Assembly (NCBI RefSeq): GCF_963666145.1
Contig: NZ_OY762614.1
Span: 3,958,501-4,022,500 of the forward strand
Length of the DNA stretch: 64,000 nucleotides
Reading direction: 5' to 3'
DNA from: an uncultured Desulfobacter sp.
Lineage (GTDB): Bacteria > Desulfobacterota > Desulfobacteria > Desulfobacterales > Desulfobacteraceae
Under the pieces are notes generated by a model. The model made no database searches and had not been told where the DNA came from. It was given only the letters and a program-made list of their open reading frames with translations. The translations under genes and the position numbers were made by a program. How positions within the stretch are numbered: the first letter of the stretch is position 1; every line of letters starts with the position of its first letter. Positions 8,782 through 17,763 of this stretch are shown here, one piece after another.

Positions 8782-9693
8782 GGATCAAGGTCGTTGGGGT
8801 GGATTTCAAGGGTAAACTTATCAATGGTGGCCGCGGCTTCGGCGTTAACCAGTTCTAAAACAAATTCCATCTGATATATTTTGAGGTCTTCGAGGCGCGG
8901 CCGCGCCGGGCCAAGTCGCTTGAGCCCGGGAAAATCACTGTGAACCGCGTTGACAAGATGTTGGGTGATGTCCCTTCGCCAGGAAATTTTTTTTCCGATC
9001 ACAGCAGGCTTCAGGGAGACGGGTACATGAAAGGCAAATCCATCTTCGTGGGGCACGATGGACTTCATATTGGACTGGTGAAAAATATAAAAATCAAGGA
9101 CCAGGGGCTTGCGGCCCAGACAATCATTGCCGGGCGGCATGGCAGGACCGGACAACCAGAGATTGACGGCTGCCAGAATCCATGAATCATCAGGCGTTAA
9201 CAGCTTGGCCGTATCCAGGATACAGTCAAGGTTCAGGAGTATACGCCGGTTGTTGAGGGGGCAGGGGGGGCGGCGAAAAATGCCGCCGGGGGCCGCAGTG
9301 TCCGTTTTTCCAGATGTTGCCCTGGATATAACGCACATATCCCCATGCCCGTCCCGGTCTCAGGTTTTTGCCGTATAGATATGCGTCCCATCCACTGCTT
9401 TTAAACCGGGCCGCAGTCAAGGCATGATCATAGGCGCCCTGGAACGTGGCAAATTCGATCCCCCATGCCCGGGCGCCCCAGGGGGCGAGACTGTTGCAGC
9501 ACTGGGTGATGTTACCGGTATCAAACGCGTCCAGGCAAAAATCACCATTGAGATTCCATGTCTTTGGATCGACGGCCCAGGCCGCCTGAAGGCATGTTTT
9601 GCCAACAAATTGAAAATGAAAGCAAAGAAGTACAAGAGCCAGAAGCCTGATATGTTTAATTTTTTTCCATCTCATCGGTGTGTGTAGAACCAT
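8778..9693 (-). pseudogene. Secreted protein of unknown function, frameshifted in a C-rich stretch
   Basis: On the minus strand a signal-peptide protein (LLALVLLCFHFQFVG near the start, cleavage near AAWA) runs in one frame from 9693 to about 9285, and the remaining ~165 residues lie in the next frame down to the TAA at 8778-8780. Reading to GNIWKNGHCG in frame 1 and continuing as GGIFRRPPCPLNN in frame 2 gives one continuous protein of about 300 residues. A single extra C explains the shift; candidate sites are the C5 run at 9288-9292 and the C7 run at 9264-9270. No family is recognised. Its tail overlaps the end of the convergent gene by 4 bp. It may be a true pseudogene, a phase-variable gene, or a sequencing error. 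Confidence 0.6.
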
Positions 9694-9844
9694 TTTATGA
9701 TTAGACTTGGGAATGGTATCATGGTCTCGATTTTTGTGGTATAATACTTTTGCATTGCGCGTGTACTTTATCTTGACACAAACCGTAATTCCCGGGTATT
9801 AAAGAAGTTTTTTTATTAACCCAAACGGTTCAGGAAGTCTGGTA

Positions 9845-10858
9845 ATGGCATACAAGATAGCAGTCAACGGATATGGAAGAATAGGACGATGCGTGGTGCG
9901 CGCCCTCTACGAGTCCAGGGCATACAGAGCGCAGCTTAGTCTTGTGGCCATTAATGAAACCTGGCATTCGGACACGGTGTATCATTTAACCCGGTTTGAT
10001 TCAACCCATGGGCGCTTTCCCGCGGAGGTGAAAAAAAACGCCCGGGGGATCTCCATTGACGGCGATGAGATTCGTCTGTTCCAGGAAAAAGAGATCGAGT
10101 GTCTGCCCTGGAAAGATCTTGGGGTGGATGCCGTTTTGGACTGCACCGGTATTTTTAATGACAGGCAGGCTGCCGGGCGGCATATACAGTCCGGTGCGTC
10201 AAAGGTGATTTTTTCCCACCCCGGCAAAGATGAAATGGATGCCACCATTGTGTACGGGGTGAATCACGATACGCTCAAGGCCTCAGATGCGGTTATTTCC
10301 AATGCGTCTTGCACCACGAACTGTTTGATTCCCATTTTGAGTGTTATTGATGCCGTGCTTGGCATTGACAGCGGGTCAATTACGACCATTCATTCTGCCA
10401 TGAACGATCAGCCTGTGATTGACGCATATAATATGGATCTGCGAAAAACAAGGTCTGCACTGCAATCCATTATTCCGGTGACGACATCCCTTGCAAAGGG
10501 AATCGGCAGGATTCTGCCCCATCTGGACAACAGATTTGAAACCCTGGCCATCCGGGTGCCGACCACCAATGTCTCTATCATGGATATTGCCCTTGTGGTG
10601 GCAACGGATACGGATGCGGACCAGATCAATGATCTGCTCAGTCAGGCTGCCGGATCCGATTTAAAAGGCATTTTAGGGGTCAATGACGAACAGCTGGTCT
10701 CCTGTGATTTTAACCATGATCCCCGGTCCGCCATTGTGGATTTGCCCCAGACCCGGGTATCCGGATCTCGCCTTGTAAAGATTCAGGCATGGTTTGACAA
10801 TGAGTGGGGGTATTCCAACAGAATGCTCGACACCACCATTGCTGCCCTTAACAAATAA
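9845..10858 (+). CDS. Glyceraldehyde-3-phosphate / erythrose-4-phosphate dehydrogenase family enzyme
   Basis: NAD-dependent phosphorylating aldehyde dehydrogenase, 337 residues, usual length. NGYGRIGR (8-15) is the dinucleotide-binding loop and SNASCTTNC holds the catalytic Cys. Several signature stretches follow the Epd (erythrose-4-phosphate dehydrogenase) form rather than classical GAPDH: IHSAMNDQPVIDAY in place of VHAYTATQ, QSIIPVTTSLAKGI in place of NIIPTSTGAAKA, and CDFNHDPRSAIVD. Epd feeds pyridoxal-phosphate synthesis, but in bacteria where this is the only copy it may act as the glycolytic or gluconeogenic GAPDH. Start ATG 9845 has AGGAAG upstream. It precedes fhs by ~120 bp and is probably separately expressed. 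Family is certain, substrate preference is not. Confidence 0.92.
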   Translation: MAYKIAVNGYGRIGRCVVRALYESRAYRAQLSLVAINETWHSDTVYHLTRFDSTHGRFPAEVKKNARGISIDGDEIRLFQEKEIECLPWKDLGVDAVLDCTGIFNDRQAAGRHIQSGASKVIFSHPGKDEMDATIVYGVNHDTLKASDAVISNASCTTNCLIPILSVIDAVLGIDSGSITTIHSAMNDQPVIDAYNMDLRKTRSALQSIIPVTTSLAKGIGRILPHLDNRFETLAIRVPTTNVSIMDIALVVATDTDADQINDLLSQAAGSDLKGILGVNDEQLVSCDFNHDPRSAIVDLPQTRVSGSRLVKIQAWFDNEWGYSNRMLDTTIAALNK

Positions 10859-10975
10859 GATTTGTCGGCGGGTTTGGTCGGGCAACGATTTCGGCCACCC
10901 CGCACGCAGTAAAAGCTGAAAGATTTGTGTAAGGAGAGAACCACTTTTTTATAAAAAAAGTAAAGGAGGTTGGCT

Positions 10976-12751
10976 ATGGCGCTGGATCCAACCAAACATG
11001 CAGACTGGGAAATTGCAGAAGATGCAGAAAAACGCATGCTCACCATCTATAAGATTGGTGAAAAACTTGGGTTAACCAAAGAAGAACTGCTGCCCCACGG
11101 GCATTACATCGGCAAGATTGATTTCATGAAAGTCCTTGACCGGCTTAAAGATAAACCCGACGGAAAGTACATTGATGTTACGGCCATTACCCCCACCCCC
11201 CTTGGCGAAGGCAAATCCACCTCAGCTATCGGGCTTGTGCAGGGTCTTGGCAAACTGGGGAAAAGTGTTTCCGCCGCCATTCGTCAACCCTCAGGCGGGC
11301 CGACCATGAACATCAAGGGATCCGCGGCCGGCGGCGGCCTGGCCCAGTGTATTCCGTTGACGCCCTTTTCCTTGGGATTTACCGGCGACATTAACGCCAT
11401 CATGAATGCCCATAACCTGGCCATGGTCGCCCTGACGGCACGCATGCAGCATGAAAGAAATTATACCGATGAGCAGCTTGACCGCCTCTCTGGCATGGAT
11501 CGGCTTGACATTGATCCCACCAACGTCGAAATGGGCTGGGTTATGGATTTCTGCTGCCAGTCCCTGCGCAACATCATCATTGGCATTGACGGGGTGAACG
11601 GCAAGTTCGACGGGTTTATGATGAAGTCCAAATTCGGTATTGCCGTATCTTCGGAGGTGATGGCCATCCTCTCTTTGGCCACGGACCTGAAGGATATGCG
11701 TGAACGCATGGGCAAGATCGTTGTGGCATATACCAAAAAAGGGAAACCTGTCACCACCGAAGACTTGAAAGTTGCCGGTGCCATGACCGCGTGGATGGTT
11801 GATGCCATGAAACCCTCTTTGATGCAGACCCTGGAAGGTCAGCCTGTGATTGTCCATGCAGCACCCTTTGCCAACATTGCCGTGGGCCAGAGTTCCATCA
11901 TCGCCGACAAGGTCGGTTTGAAATTATCGGAGTACCATGTGACGGAATCGGGCTTTGGTGCCGGCATCGGATTTGAAAAATTCTGGAACCTTAAATGCCG
12001 TTATTCGGGCCTGACACCCGACTGTGCGGTGATTGTTGCAACCATCCGCGCCCTCAAATGTCATGGCGGGGCACCGGTGCCCGTTCCGGGTAGACCCATG
12101 CCCGAGGCGTACAGTATCGAAAATGTTGAATGGGTGGAAAAAGGATGCGCCAATCTTATCCATCATATCCGCAACGTGCGAAAGGCGGGGATCTCTCCGG
12201 TGGTTTGCATCAATGCCTTTTATGCCGACACCGACGCTGAAATTGCCAAGGTGCGTGAATTGGTTGAGGCTGAAGATGCAAGGGTGGCCGTTTCCCGTCA
12301 CTGGGAAAAGGGCGGCGACGGCGCCATTGAATTTGCAGAAGCCGTTGTGGACGCATGCGAGGAAAAAACGGACTTCAAATTCCTCTACATGCTGGATATG
12401 CCGCTTAGACAACGAATAGAACTGATCGCCAAAGAGGTTTACGGCGCCGACGGTGTTGATTACTCGCCGGTTGCCGACAGGAAGCTTGCGTTGCTTCAGG
12501 ATGACCCCGACGTGTCCAAAATGGGCGTGTGTATGGTGAAAACCCACCTGTCTTTATCTGATAACCCCGGGCTCAAGGGGACACCCAAAAACTGGAGACT
12601 GGCGATTCGTGAAGTTTTAATTTACAGGGGGGCAGGGTTTATTGTACCCGTTGCCGGCGATATATCCTTGATGCCCGGAACCTGTTCCAACCCTGCCTTT
12701 AAGCGCATTGATGTTGATGTTGAAACCGGTAGGGTGCAGGGAATATTTTAA
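10976..12751 (+). CDS. fhs: Formate-tetrahydrofolate ligase
   Basis: ATP-dependent formation of 10-formyl-tetrahydrofolate from formate, an entry step of the methyl branch of the Wood-Ljungdahl pathway used by many sulfate reducers for complete oxidation or CO2 fixation. The protein has ~591 residues, close to the clostridial enzyme (~557). TPTPLGEGKST forms the P-loop near residue 80, and the IRQPSGGPTMNIKGSAAGGG region is typical of the family. ATG 10976 is chosen because AAAGGAGG ends 6 bp upstream; the TTG two codons earlier lies too close to it. folD follows 87 bp downstream, giving two consecutive steps of folate C1 metabolism. Confidence 0.97.
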   Translation: MALDPTKHADWEIAEDAEKRMLTIYKIGEKLGLTKEELLPHGHYIGKIDFMKVLDRLKDKPDGKYIDVTAITPTPLGEGKSTSAIGLVQGLGKLGKSVSAAIRQPSGGPTMNIKGSAAGGGLAQCIPLTPFSLGFTGDINAIMNAHNLAMVALTARMQHERNYTDEQLDRLSGMDRLDIDPTNVEMGWVMDFCCQSLRNIIIGIDGVNGKFDGFMMKSKFGIAVSSEVMAILSLATDLKDMRERMGKIVVAYTKKGKPVTTEDLKVAGAMTAWMVDAMKPSLMQTLEGQPVIVHAAPFANIAVGQSSIIADKVGLKLSEYHVTESGFGAGIGFEKFWNLKCRYSGLTPDCAVIVATIRALKCHGGAPVPVPGRPMPEAYSIENVEWVEKGCANLIHHIRNVRKAGISPVVCINAFYADTDAEIAKVRELVEAEDARVAVSRHWEKGGDGAIEFAEAVVDACEEKTDFKFLYMLDMPLRQRIELIAKEVYGADGVDYSPVADRKLALLQDDPDVSKMGVCMVKTHLSLSDNPGLKGTPKNWRLAIREVLIYRGAGFIVPVAGDISLMPGTCSNPAFKRIDVDVETGRVQGIF

Positions 12752-12838
12752 CTTAAAAGCTCAAGATTTAACTGATCCGGTAAAGGTGGCGGCGCTGTCT
12801 GTCGTTTTTTCTTGCCGGACCCTAGCAGGAGAAAGTGT

Positions 12839-13732
12839 ATGACCGCAGAAATCATTAGCGGAACTGAGATTAGAAAGACGATTCTGGCTGAAATTAAAGC
12901 CGATGTTGAAAAGATGAAAGCTGAACATGGTAAGGTGCCCGGTCTTGTGACCATCCTTGTGGGCCGCAACCCGGCCTCTGTCAGCTATGTGACCTTGAAG
13001 GTGAAAACAGCATTGTCCGTGGGGTTTAATGAAATCCAGGACGATCAGCCCGAAGATATCAGCGAAGCGGATCTGCTGGCGTTGATCGATAAATATAACA
13101 ATGATCCCGACATTCACGGTATTCTGGTTCAGCTGCCGCTGCCCAAACATATTGATGAAAAAAAGGTGATTAATGCCATCAATCCGGACAAGGATGTGGA
13201 TGCATTCCATCCTGTAAATGTGGGGCGTCTGATGATCGGCGGTGATGATGCCCGATTTTTGCCCTGCACCCCGGCCGGCATCCAGGAGATGATTGCCCGT
13301 TCCGGTACCCGGACCAGCGGGGCGGAAGTGGTGGTTGTGGGTCGTTCCAATATTGTGGGCAAACCCATTGCCATGATGCTGGCCCAAAAAGGTGATTGTG
13401 CCAATGCCACCGTAACCATCGTTCATACGAGAACCCAGGACCTTGCCGCCCACTGCAAACGCGCCGATATCCTCGTTGTGGCCGCGGGCGTCCCCGACCT
13501 TGTTAAACCCGAATGGATCAAGCCCGGGGCCACTGTGATTGATGTGGGGGTGAACCGTGTGGGGGTAAATGAAACCACCGGCAAAGCCATTCTCAAAGGG
13601 GATGTGGACTTTGATGCCGCCAAAGAGATCGCAGGAAAAATCACCCCTGTTCCCGGTGGTGTGGGACCCATGACCATTGCCATGCTCATGAAAAATACCC
13701 TGAAGGCTGCCCAGTATGCCCTGGGCGTTTAA
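12839..13732 (+). CDS. folD: Bifunctional methylene-THF dehydrogenase / methenyl-THF cyclohydrolase
   Basis: Interconverts methylene-, methenyl- and 10-formyl-tetrahydrofolate, the steps after Fhs. 297 residues from ATG 12839, which has AGGAG about 8 bp upstream. Recognisable family blocks: ASVSYVTLKVKTA with the catalytic Tyr and Lys, GILVQLPLPKHID, NPDKDVDAFHPVNVG, CTPAGIQEM, VVGRSNIVGKP in the Rossmann fold, and GGVGPMTIAML near the C-terminus. The lysine motif reads YVTLK where many FolD have YVxxK, so spacing is conserved. Co-transcription with fhs is likely from the 87-bp gap without a terminator. Confidence 0.96.
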   Translation: MTAEIISGTEIRKTILAEIKADVEKMKAEHGKVPGLVTILVGRNPASVSYVTLKVKTALSVGFNEIQDDQPEDISEADLLALIDKYNNDPDIHGILVQLPLPKHIDEKKVINAINPDKDVDAFHPVNVGRLMIGGDDARFLPCTPAGIQEMIARSGTRTSGAEVVVVGRSNIVGKPIAMMLAQKGDCANATVTIVHTRTQDLAAHCKRADILVVAAGVPDLVKPEWIKPGATVIDVGVNRVGVNETTGKAILKGDVDFDAAKEIAGKITPVPGGVGPMTIAMLMKNTLKAAQYALGV

Positions 13733-13857
13733 TTTTAAAGCGATGATGAAGAGTACCTAAAGGTCATGGCGGATTTGTCCATCCCATGGTATAAGGGCAA
13801 TGGATCTCAGCGTATTGTGGGATGGATAATTTTTTGTTGTGACATAAAGGAGGTAAA

Positions 13858-14139
13858 ATGGCGCAAAAAGATGATTCGGGCTCTAAAGGCGCACTGCCCA
13901 AAATAGAGTTTTCAAGTTTTATTTTGTCGTTGTATTCATCTGGCCTGGTCCAGCTGGGAAAAGTGGAGGACCCCTCCACCGGAAAAAAAACAAAAGACCT
14001 GGCAATGGCCAAACATACCATCGATATGATTGCAATGCTCCAGGATAAAACCGCCGGCAACCTGACCGAGGATGAGAAAAACCTGCTCAAAGCCCTGCTC
14101 AGTGAGCTGCGCATGGCCTATGTGGAAGCCAAGGCCTGA
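13858..14139 (+). CDS. DUF1844 family small protein
   Basis: 93 residues. The core KIEFSSFILSLYSSGLVQLG followed by AKHTIDMIAMLQDKTAGNLT and LLSELRMAYVEA is characteristic of the DUF1844 family of small, mostly helical cytoplasmic proteins found in Desulfobacterota and related phyla; no biochemical role is established. The start has a strong ribosome-binding site (AAAGGAGG, 5 bp before ATG). It ends 4 bp before the ispE start, so the two are probably co-translated. Confidence 0.85.
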   Translation: MAQKDDSGSKGALPKIEFSSFILSLYSSGLVQLGKVEDPSTGKKTKDLAMAKHTIDMIAMLQDKTAGNLTEDEKNLLKALLSELRMAYVEAKA

Positions 14140-14143
14140 TCAG

Positions 14144-15028
14144 GTGCATCTTTCTCCTGCTAAGATTAATTTGTTTTTGTATGTCACGGGCAGGCGGGCC
14201 GACGGTTACCATGAACTGTTTTCCCTGATGGCCCCGCTGGCACTTGCCGATCGTCTGGAGATCGTTCGGTCAGGCAACGGCATTAACGCGGTGTGCAGTC
14301 ACCCGGATGTGCCCGAGGATGACACGAATCTGGCATGCAAAGCTGCAAATCTTTTTAGAACTGCAATGCTTGATAAAAAAGCAGATCCCGGATTTGAGCA
14401 CCTGACCATTCACATTGAAAAAAAAATTCCAGTATGCGGGGGGCTTGGTGGGGGCAGTTCCAATGCCGCCTGTGTGTTGCAAACCTTAAATGGGTACAGT
14501 GAAACACCGTTTTCCACAGAAGAACTGATGCGCTTGGGGTTGGCTCTGGGGGCAGATGTTCCTTTTTTTCTTTCCCAGGGTTCTGCATTCGCCTCCGGGG
14601 TGGGCGAAAAGCTTGTCCCCTGCAGGCAGATGCCGGATCTTTCGGTGATTGTTGTTAACCCGGGTGTGGCCGCGTCAACGGTAAATGTTTTCAGAAAGTT
14701 AGAATTTGGATTGACATTTGCCCCTTCATATAATATAAATCCGAGTTCGAATGTACTGCCATTCGGAAAAGAGCTTGATGGCAGGGAGATTTTGCATAAC
14801 GATCTTGAAAGACCGGCATGCAGTTTATACCCTGAGATCGGGCTTGCAAAAAAAGAGATGGCGTTGTTGCTGAAAAGAAATGTATATATGTCTGGAAGCG
14901 GCTCGTCTCTTTTTGCTCTTTACTCGGACCACGATGTGGCCGAAAAGGATTATGAACAGCTTTTGGAGGTTCGGTCGGAGAACATGAAAGACGTTTTCCT
15001 TACCAGGATCGGGTCTTTGAACGGCTGA
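14144..15028 (+). CDS. ispE: 4-diphosphocytidyl-2-C-methyl-D-erythritol kinase
   Basis: GHMP kinase that phosphorylates CDP-methylerythritol in the MEP isoprenoid pathway. 294 residues from a GTG at 14144. Upstream codons in this frame only mirror the DUF1844 gene, and the family motif PAKINLFLYVTGRRADGYHE begins six residues after the GTG. The ATP loop PVCGGLGGGSSNAA and ALGADVPFFLSQGSAFASG are present; MSGSGSSLFALY near the C-terminus is the third GHMP motif. ispE-tRNA-prs-rplY-pth is a gene order shared with many proteobacteria. Confidence 0.93.
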   Translation: MHLSPAKINLFLYVTGRRADGYHELFSLMAPLALADRLEIVRSGNGINAVCSHPDVPEDDTNLACKAANLFRTAMLDKKADPGFEHLTIHIEKKIPVCGGLGGGSSNAACVLQTLNGYSETPFSTEELMRLGLALGADVPFFLSQGSAFASGVGEKLVPCRQMPDLSVIVVNPGVAASTVNVFRKLEFGLTFAPSYNINPSSNVLPFGKELDGREILHNDLERPACSLYPEIGLAKKEMALLLKRNVYMSGSGSSLFALYSDHDVAEKDYEQLLEVRSENMKDVFLTRIGSLNG

Positions 15029-15043
15029 TAAAAAATAAAGTTT

Positions 15044-15118
15044 TGGGGCGTCGTCAAGCGGTAAGACACAGGGTTTTGATCCCTGCATTCAGAGGTTCGA
15101 ATCCTCTCGCCCCAGCCA
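15044..15118 (+). tRNA. tRNA-Gln (anticodon TTG), CCA encoded
   Basis: A complete cloverleaf fits. The acceptor stem TGGGGCG (15044-15050) pairs with CGCCCCA (15108-15114). The anticodon stem CAGGG/CCCTG encloses loop TTTTGAT with anticodon TTG at 15076-15078. The T-arm carries GGTTCGAATCC. A discriminator G and an encoded CCA close the gene at 15118. It sits between ispE and prs, as in many proteobacteria. Confidence 0.97.
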
Positions 15119-15164
15119 AAAATTTTAAAGGGCCAGGAATGGTTAGAAAACAAAGAGGTTTAAT

Positions 15165-16103
15165 ATGAACGGCCTGTCTATTTTTGCCGGAAACTCCAAT
15201 GTCCCCCTTGCAGAAAGAATATCAGAATATTTGGCCAAACCTCTGGGGCGATTGAAGGTCAACCGGTTCAGCGACGGGGAAACCCAGGTTGAGATTCATG
15301 AAAATGTACGTCGGCGGGAAGTCTATGTGATCCAGTCCACATGCAAACCTGTAAATGATAATCTGGTGGAGCTTTTGCTGCTTGTTGACGCCTTCAGGCG
15401 CTCTTCCGCTGCCCGGGTGACCGCTGTTATACCCTATTTCGGTTATGCCCGCCAGGACAAAAAAGTCGCGCCCCGAGTACCCATCAGTGCCAAAGTGGTT
15501 GCTGAACTGCTTGAACGGACAGGCGTTGACAGGGTTATTACCATGGACTTGCATGCCGGACAGATCCAGGGGTTTTTCAATGTGCCCGTGGATAATCTTT
15601 ATGCGGCGCCAATTATCATTGATGATATAAAAACCCGTTTCAGTGAAGATGTCGTTGTCGTTTCGCCGGACGCCGGCGGAGTGGAGCGTGCCAGGGCCTA
15701 TGCCAAGCGTTTGGACGTCGGTCTTGCCATCGTGGATAAACGCCGCAGCGCACCCAATCAGGCCAAGGCCATGGCCATCATTGGAGACGTGAAGGACAAA
15801 ATCGCCCTGGTGATTGACGATATGGTGGATACGGCTGGAACGCTGACCGAAGCTGCCGGCGTTATCAGGGAAAAAGGGGCCAGGGAAGTGCATGCGTATT
15901 GTACCCATCCGGTATTATCAGGCCCGGCCATTGACAGAATAACACAATCATCTCTAAGCTCCCTTGTTGCAACGGATACCGTCCCCTTGTCGGAAGCGGC
16001 CCGTTCCTGTGGCAAGATAAAGACGCTTTCCATTGCAAAACTTGTTGGAGAAGCCATTATGCGCAGCTACAGGGGGGATTCTGTAAATTCTCTATTTGTC
16101 TAA
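15165..16103 (+). CDS. prs: Ribose-phosphate pyrophosphokinase (PRPP synthetase)
   Basis: Makes PRPP from ribose-5-phosphate and ATP for nucleotide, His, Trp and NAD synthesis. 312 residues, the standard length of class I enzymes. Visible motifs: FSDGETQVEIHENVRRREVY for ATP binding, YARQDKK with the flexible-loop residues, the histidine of TMDLHAGQIQGFF in the metal site, and VIDDMVDTAGTLTEAA, the PRPP-binding loop. GAGG lies 9 bp before the ATG. It follows tRNA-Gln and precedes rplY by ~70 bp. Confidence 0.97.
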   Translation: MNGLSIFAGNSNVPLAERISEYLAKPLGRLKVNRFSDGETQVEIHENVRRREVYVIQSTCKPVNDNLVELLLLVDAFRRSSAARVTAVIPYFGYARQDKKVAPRVPISAKVVAELLERTGVDRVITMDLHAGQIQGFFNVPVDNLYAAPIIIDDIKTRFSEDVVVVSPDAGGVERARAYAKRLDVGLAIVDKRRSAPNQAKAMAIIGDVKDKIALVIDDMVDTAGTLTEAAGVIREKGAREVHAYCTHPVLSGPAIDRITQSSLSSLVATDTVPLSEAARSCGKIKTLSIAKLVGEAIMRSYRGDSVNSLFV

Positions 16104-16171
16104 TATAAAAAAGATATATATATGATCAGCCTGCCTTTTTGTATGAAGGGACAGGTACGAAAGGTTTAAAC

Positions 16172-16786
16172 ATGGAACTTATAGAATTAAGTGTCGCAAA
16201 AAGAGAAAGCACCGGTAAGGGTGCTGCCAGAAGACTACGGGCAAGCAACGGTATCCCCGGTATAGTTTATGGCGCAAAGAAAGAACCCGTAATGGTGTCG
16301 ATTGATGTTACTGCTTTTGACAAAATAATTCGGGAAAACGGCAGTTCTGGTCTTTTCTTTGACCTGAATATTGAAGGAGACGCCACTAAGAGTGTTATGC
16401 TCAAGGAGATCCAGATGGACCCCTTTGGCTTGCGCTACCAGCATATTGATTTCCATGAAATTGATATGGATGAAACGGTATCTATTATCGTTCCGGTTGA
16501 AACCGAAGGCGTAAGCGTCGGCGTTAAAGATGGTGGTATGCTCCAGATTATCCGCCGTGAACTGGAAGTGGTCTGCAAACCCAAATGCACCCCTGAAAGT
16601 GTTAAACTCGATATTTCCGCTCTCGAGATCGGGGATGCCATTCATGTGGCAGATATTGATCTGGGTTCCGAGATCGAGATTCCTTTTGACGTCAATTTCA
16701 CCGTAGTCACCATTGTTCCGCCTGAATCCGGTTCTATCGAAGGTGAAGACGACGAGGCTGAAGTGGCTGAAGCCGCTGCAGAATAA
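16172..16786 (+). CDS. rplY: Ribosomal protein bL25 (Ctc/TL5 long form)
   Basis: 5S rRNA-binding ribosomal protein. 204 residues in the long Ctc/TL5 form: an N-terminal L25 domain (residues 1-95, with the KGAARRLRASNGIPGIVYG block), a C-terminal beta domain (MLQIIRRELEVVCKPKCTPE), and a very acidic tail (EGEDDEAEVAEAAAE). ATG 16172 starts at MELIELSV, the usual N-terminus; upstream in-frame codons are not conserved-looking. It lies between prs and pth as in many bacteria. Confidence 0.95.
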   Translation: MELIELSVAKRESTGKGAARRLRASNGIPGIVYGAKKEPVMVSIDVTAFDKIIRENGSSGLFFDLNIEGDATKSVMLKEIQMDPFGLRYQHIDFHEIDMDETVSIIVPVETEGVSVGVKDGGMLQIIRRELEVVCKPKCTPESVKLDISALEIGDAIHVADIDLGSEIEIPFDVNFTVVTIVPPESGSIEGEDDEAEVAEAAAE

Positions 16787-16862
16787 TCACAGCGTTTTTT
16801 TTTCTTTGCTGTGCAGTGTTTCTTTGTTCTTGCCGCTTTTTGATTGCAGATAGTTTATAGTC

Positions 16863-17441
16863 ATGGCAGACTCAAAACGATTATTAGCGGGTCTGGGAAA
16901 TCCTGGCGATCAGTATTCCCGGACCCGTCATAACATTGGCTTTGATGTTATTGATGCCTTGGCAAAAAGAGCCGGGTGCAGCGTAAACAAAGAAAAATTT
17001 GATGCTGCCTATACCGGCACACGTATGGGGCTCCAGGATGTTTTTCTGGTTAAGCCCCTTTCGTATATGAACAGAAGCGGTGTGCCCCTCCAGAAACTGG
17101 CGGCTTACTTTAAAATCGATATAAATGATATCATTGTGGTGCATGACGACATGGACCTTGCCTTTGGAAAAATAAAAATTGTTCAGGGCCGGGGGCATGG
17201 CGGTCATAACGGTATCCGTTCAATTATTGATGCGTTCGGCCAGAAGGCATGTGTCCGGGTTCGGGTGGGTATTGGGCGACCCGACGGCGGCAAGTCGGTT
17301 ACCGGGCATGTTCTGGGTAATTATACCCCGGATCAACAGGCCGGTCTGGATCAGGTTATTGATGATGCCTGTGATGCCTGCATCTCCATTCTGGAAAAAG
17401 GGGTGGTTAAGGCTATGAATCTCGTGAACTCCTCCCAGTAG
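16863..17441 (+). CDS. pth: Peptidyl-tRNA hydrolase
   Basis: Releases peptides from peptidyl-tRNA that has dropped off the ribosome. 192 residues, as usual. The catalytic His is in GLGNPGDQYSRTRHNIGFDV; PLSYMNRSG, HDDMDLAFG with the catalytic Asp, and GHGGHNGIRSI are all intact. Last gene of the ispE-prs-rplY-pth set. No clear rho-independent terminator follows it. Confidence 0.96.
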   Translation: MADSKRLLAGLGNPGDQYSRTRHNIGFDVIDALAKRAGCSVNKEKFDAAYTGTRMGLQDVFLVKPLSYMNRSGVPLQKLAAYFKIDINDIIVVHDDMDLAFGKIKIVQGRGHGGHNGIRSIIDAFGQKACVRVRVGIGRPDGGKSVTGHVLGNYTPDQQAGLDQVIDDACDACISILEKGVVKAMNLVNSSQ

Positions 17442-17763
17442 CAAATTCCTTCACTCACTATCCTCAGTATTCCTAATTTTTGTAGTAACGATTAATGGTC
17501 CAGCCTGGATTTTTGAATAGCGGTGGCGATTTTTTTTGTTGTTCCTGCTTTGTGATAAAGTTTCCGGTTATGATGAATGAATTTCTTCGTTGGTAATATT
17601 GTGGAAAAAAGATCCCAATTAATTTCAAATTAAATACGATTTTAAGATGGGATTTTCTTAAGCATTAATTTTGAAAAAATAATGAGTTGACAATATTGTT
17701 TAGATATGGTTCTCTGCCTGAGAATGGATAACGTGTATCTTTAAAATAATAAGGTAGGCATAA
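17442..17763. other. AT-rich intergenic region between pth and carD-like gene
   Basis: 322 bp without a credible ORF or RNA gene. It probably holds the carD promoter: a perfect TTGACA stands at 17687, but no good -10 box lies 16-18 bp downstream. An alternative pair, TTGAAA at 17671 and TATTGT at 17694 with a 17-bp spacer, is weak. AAGG precedes the carD start. Confidence 0.4.

Noticed and set aside
10859..10975. ZTP (pfl) riboswitch before fhs
   Set aside because: The region is GC-rich and could fold, but the conserved CCGCCTGGGC-like signature is absent.
17687..17715. TTGACA before the carD-like gene as a full sigma70 promoter
   Set aside because: No acceptable -10 box at 16-18 bp spacing, so only the region is noted.
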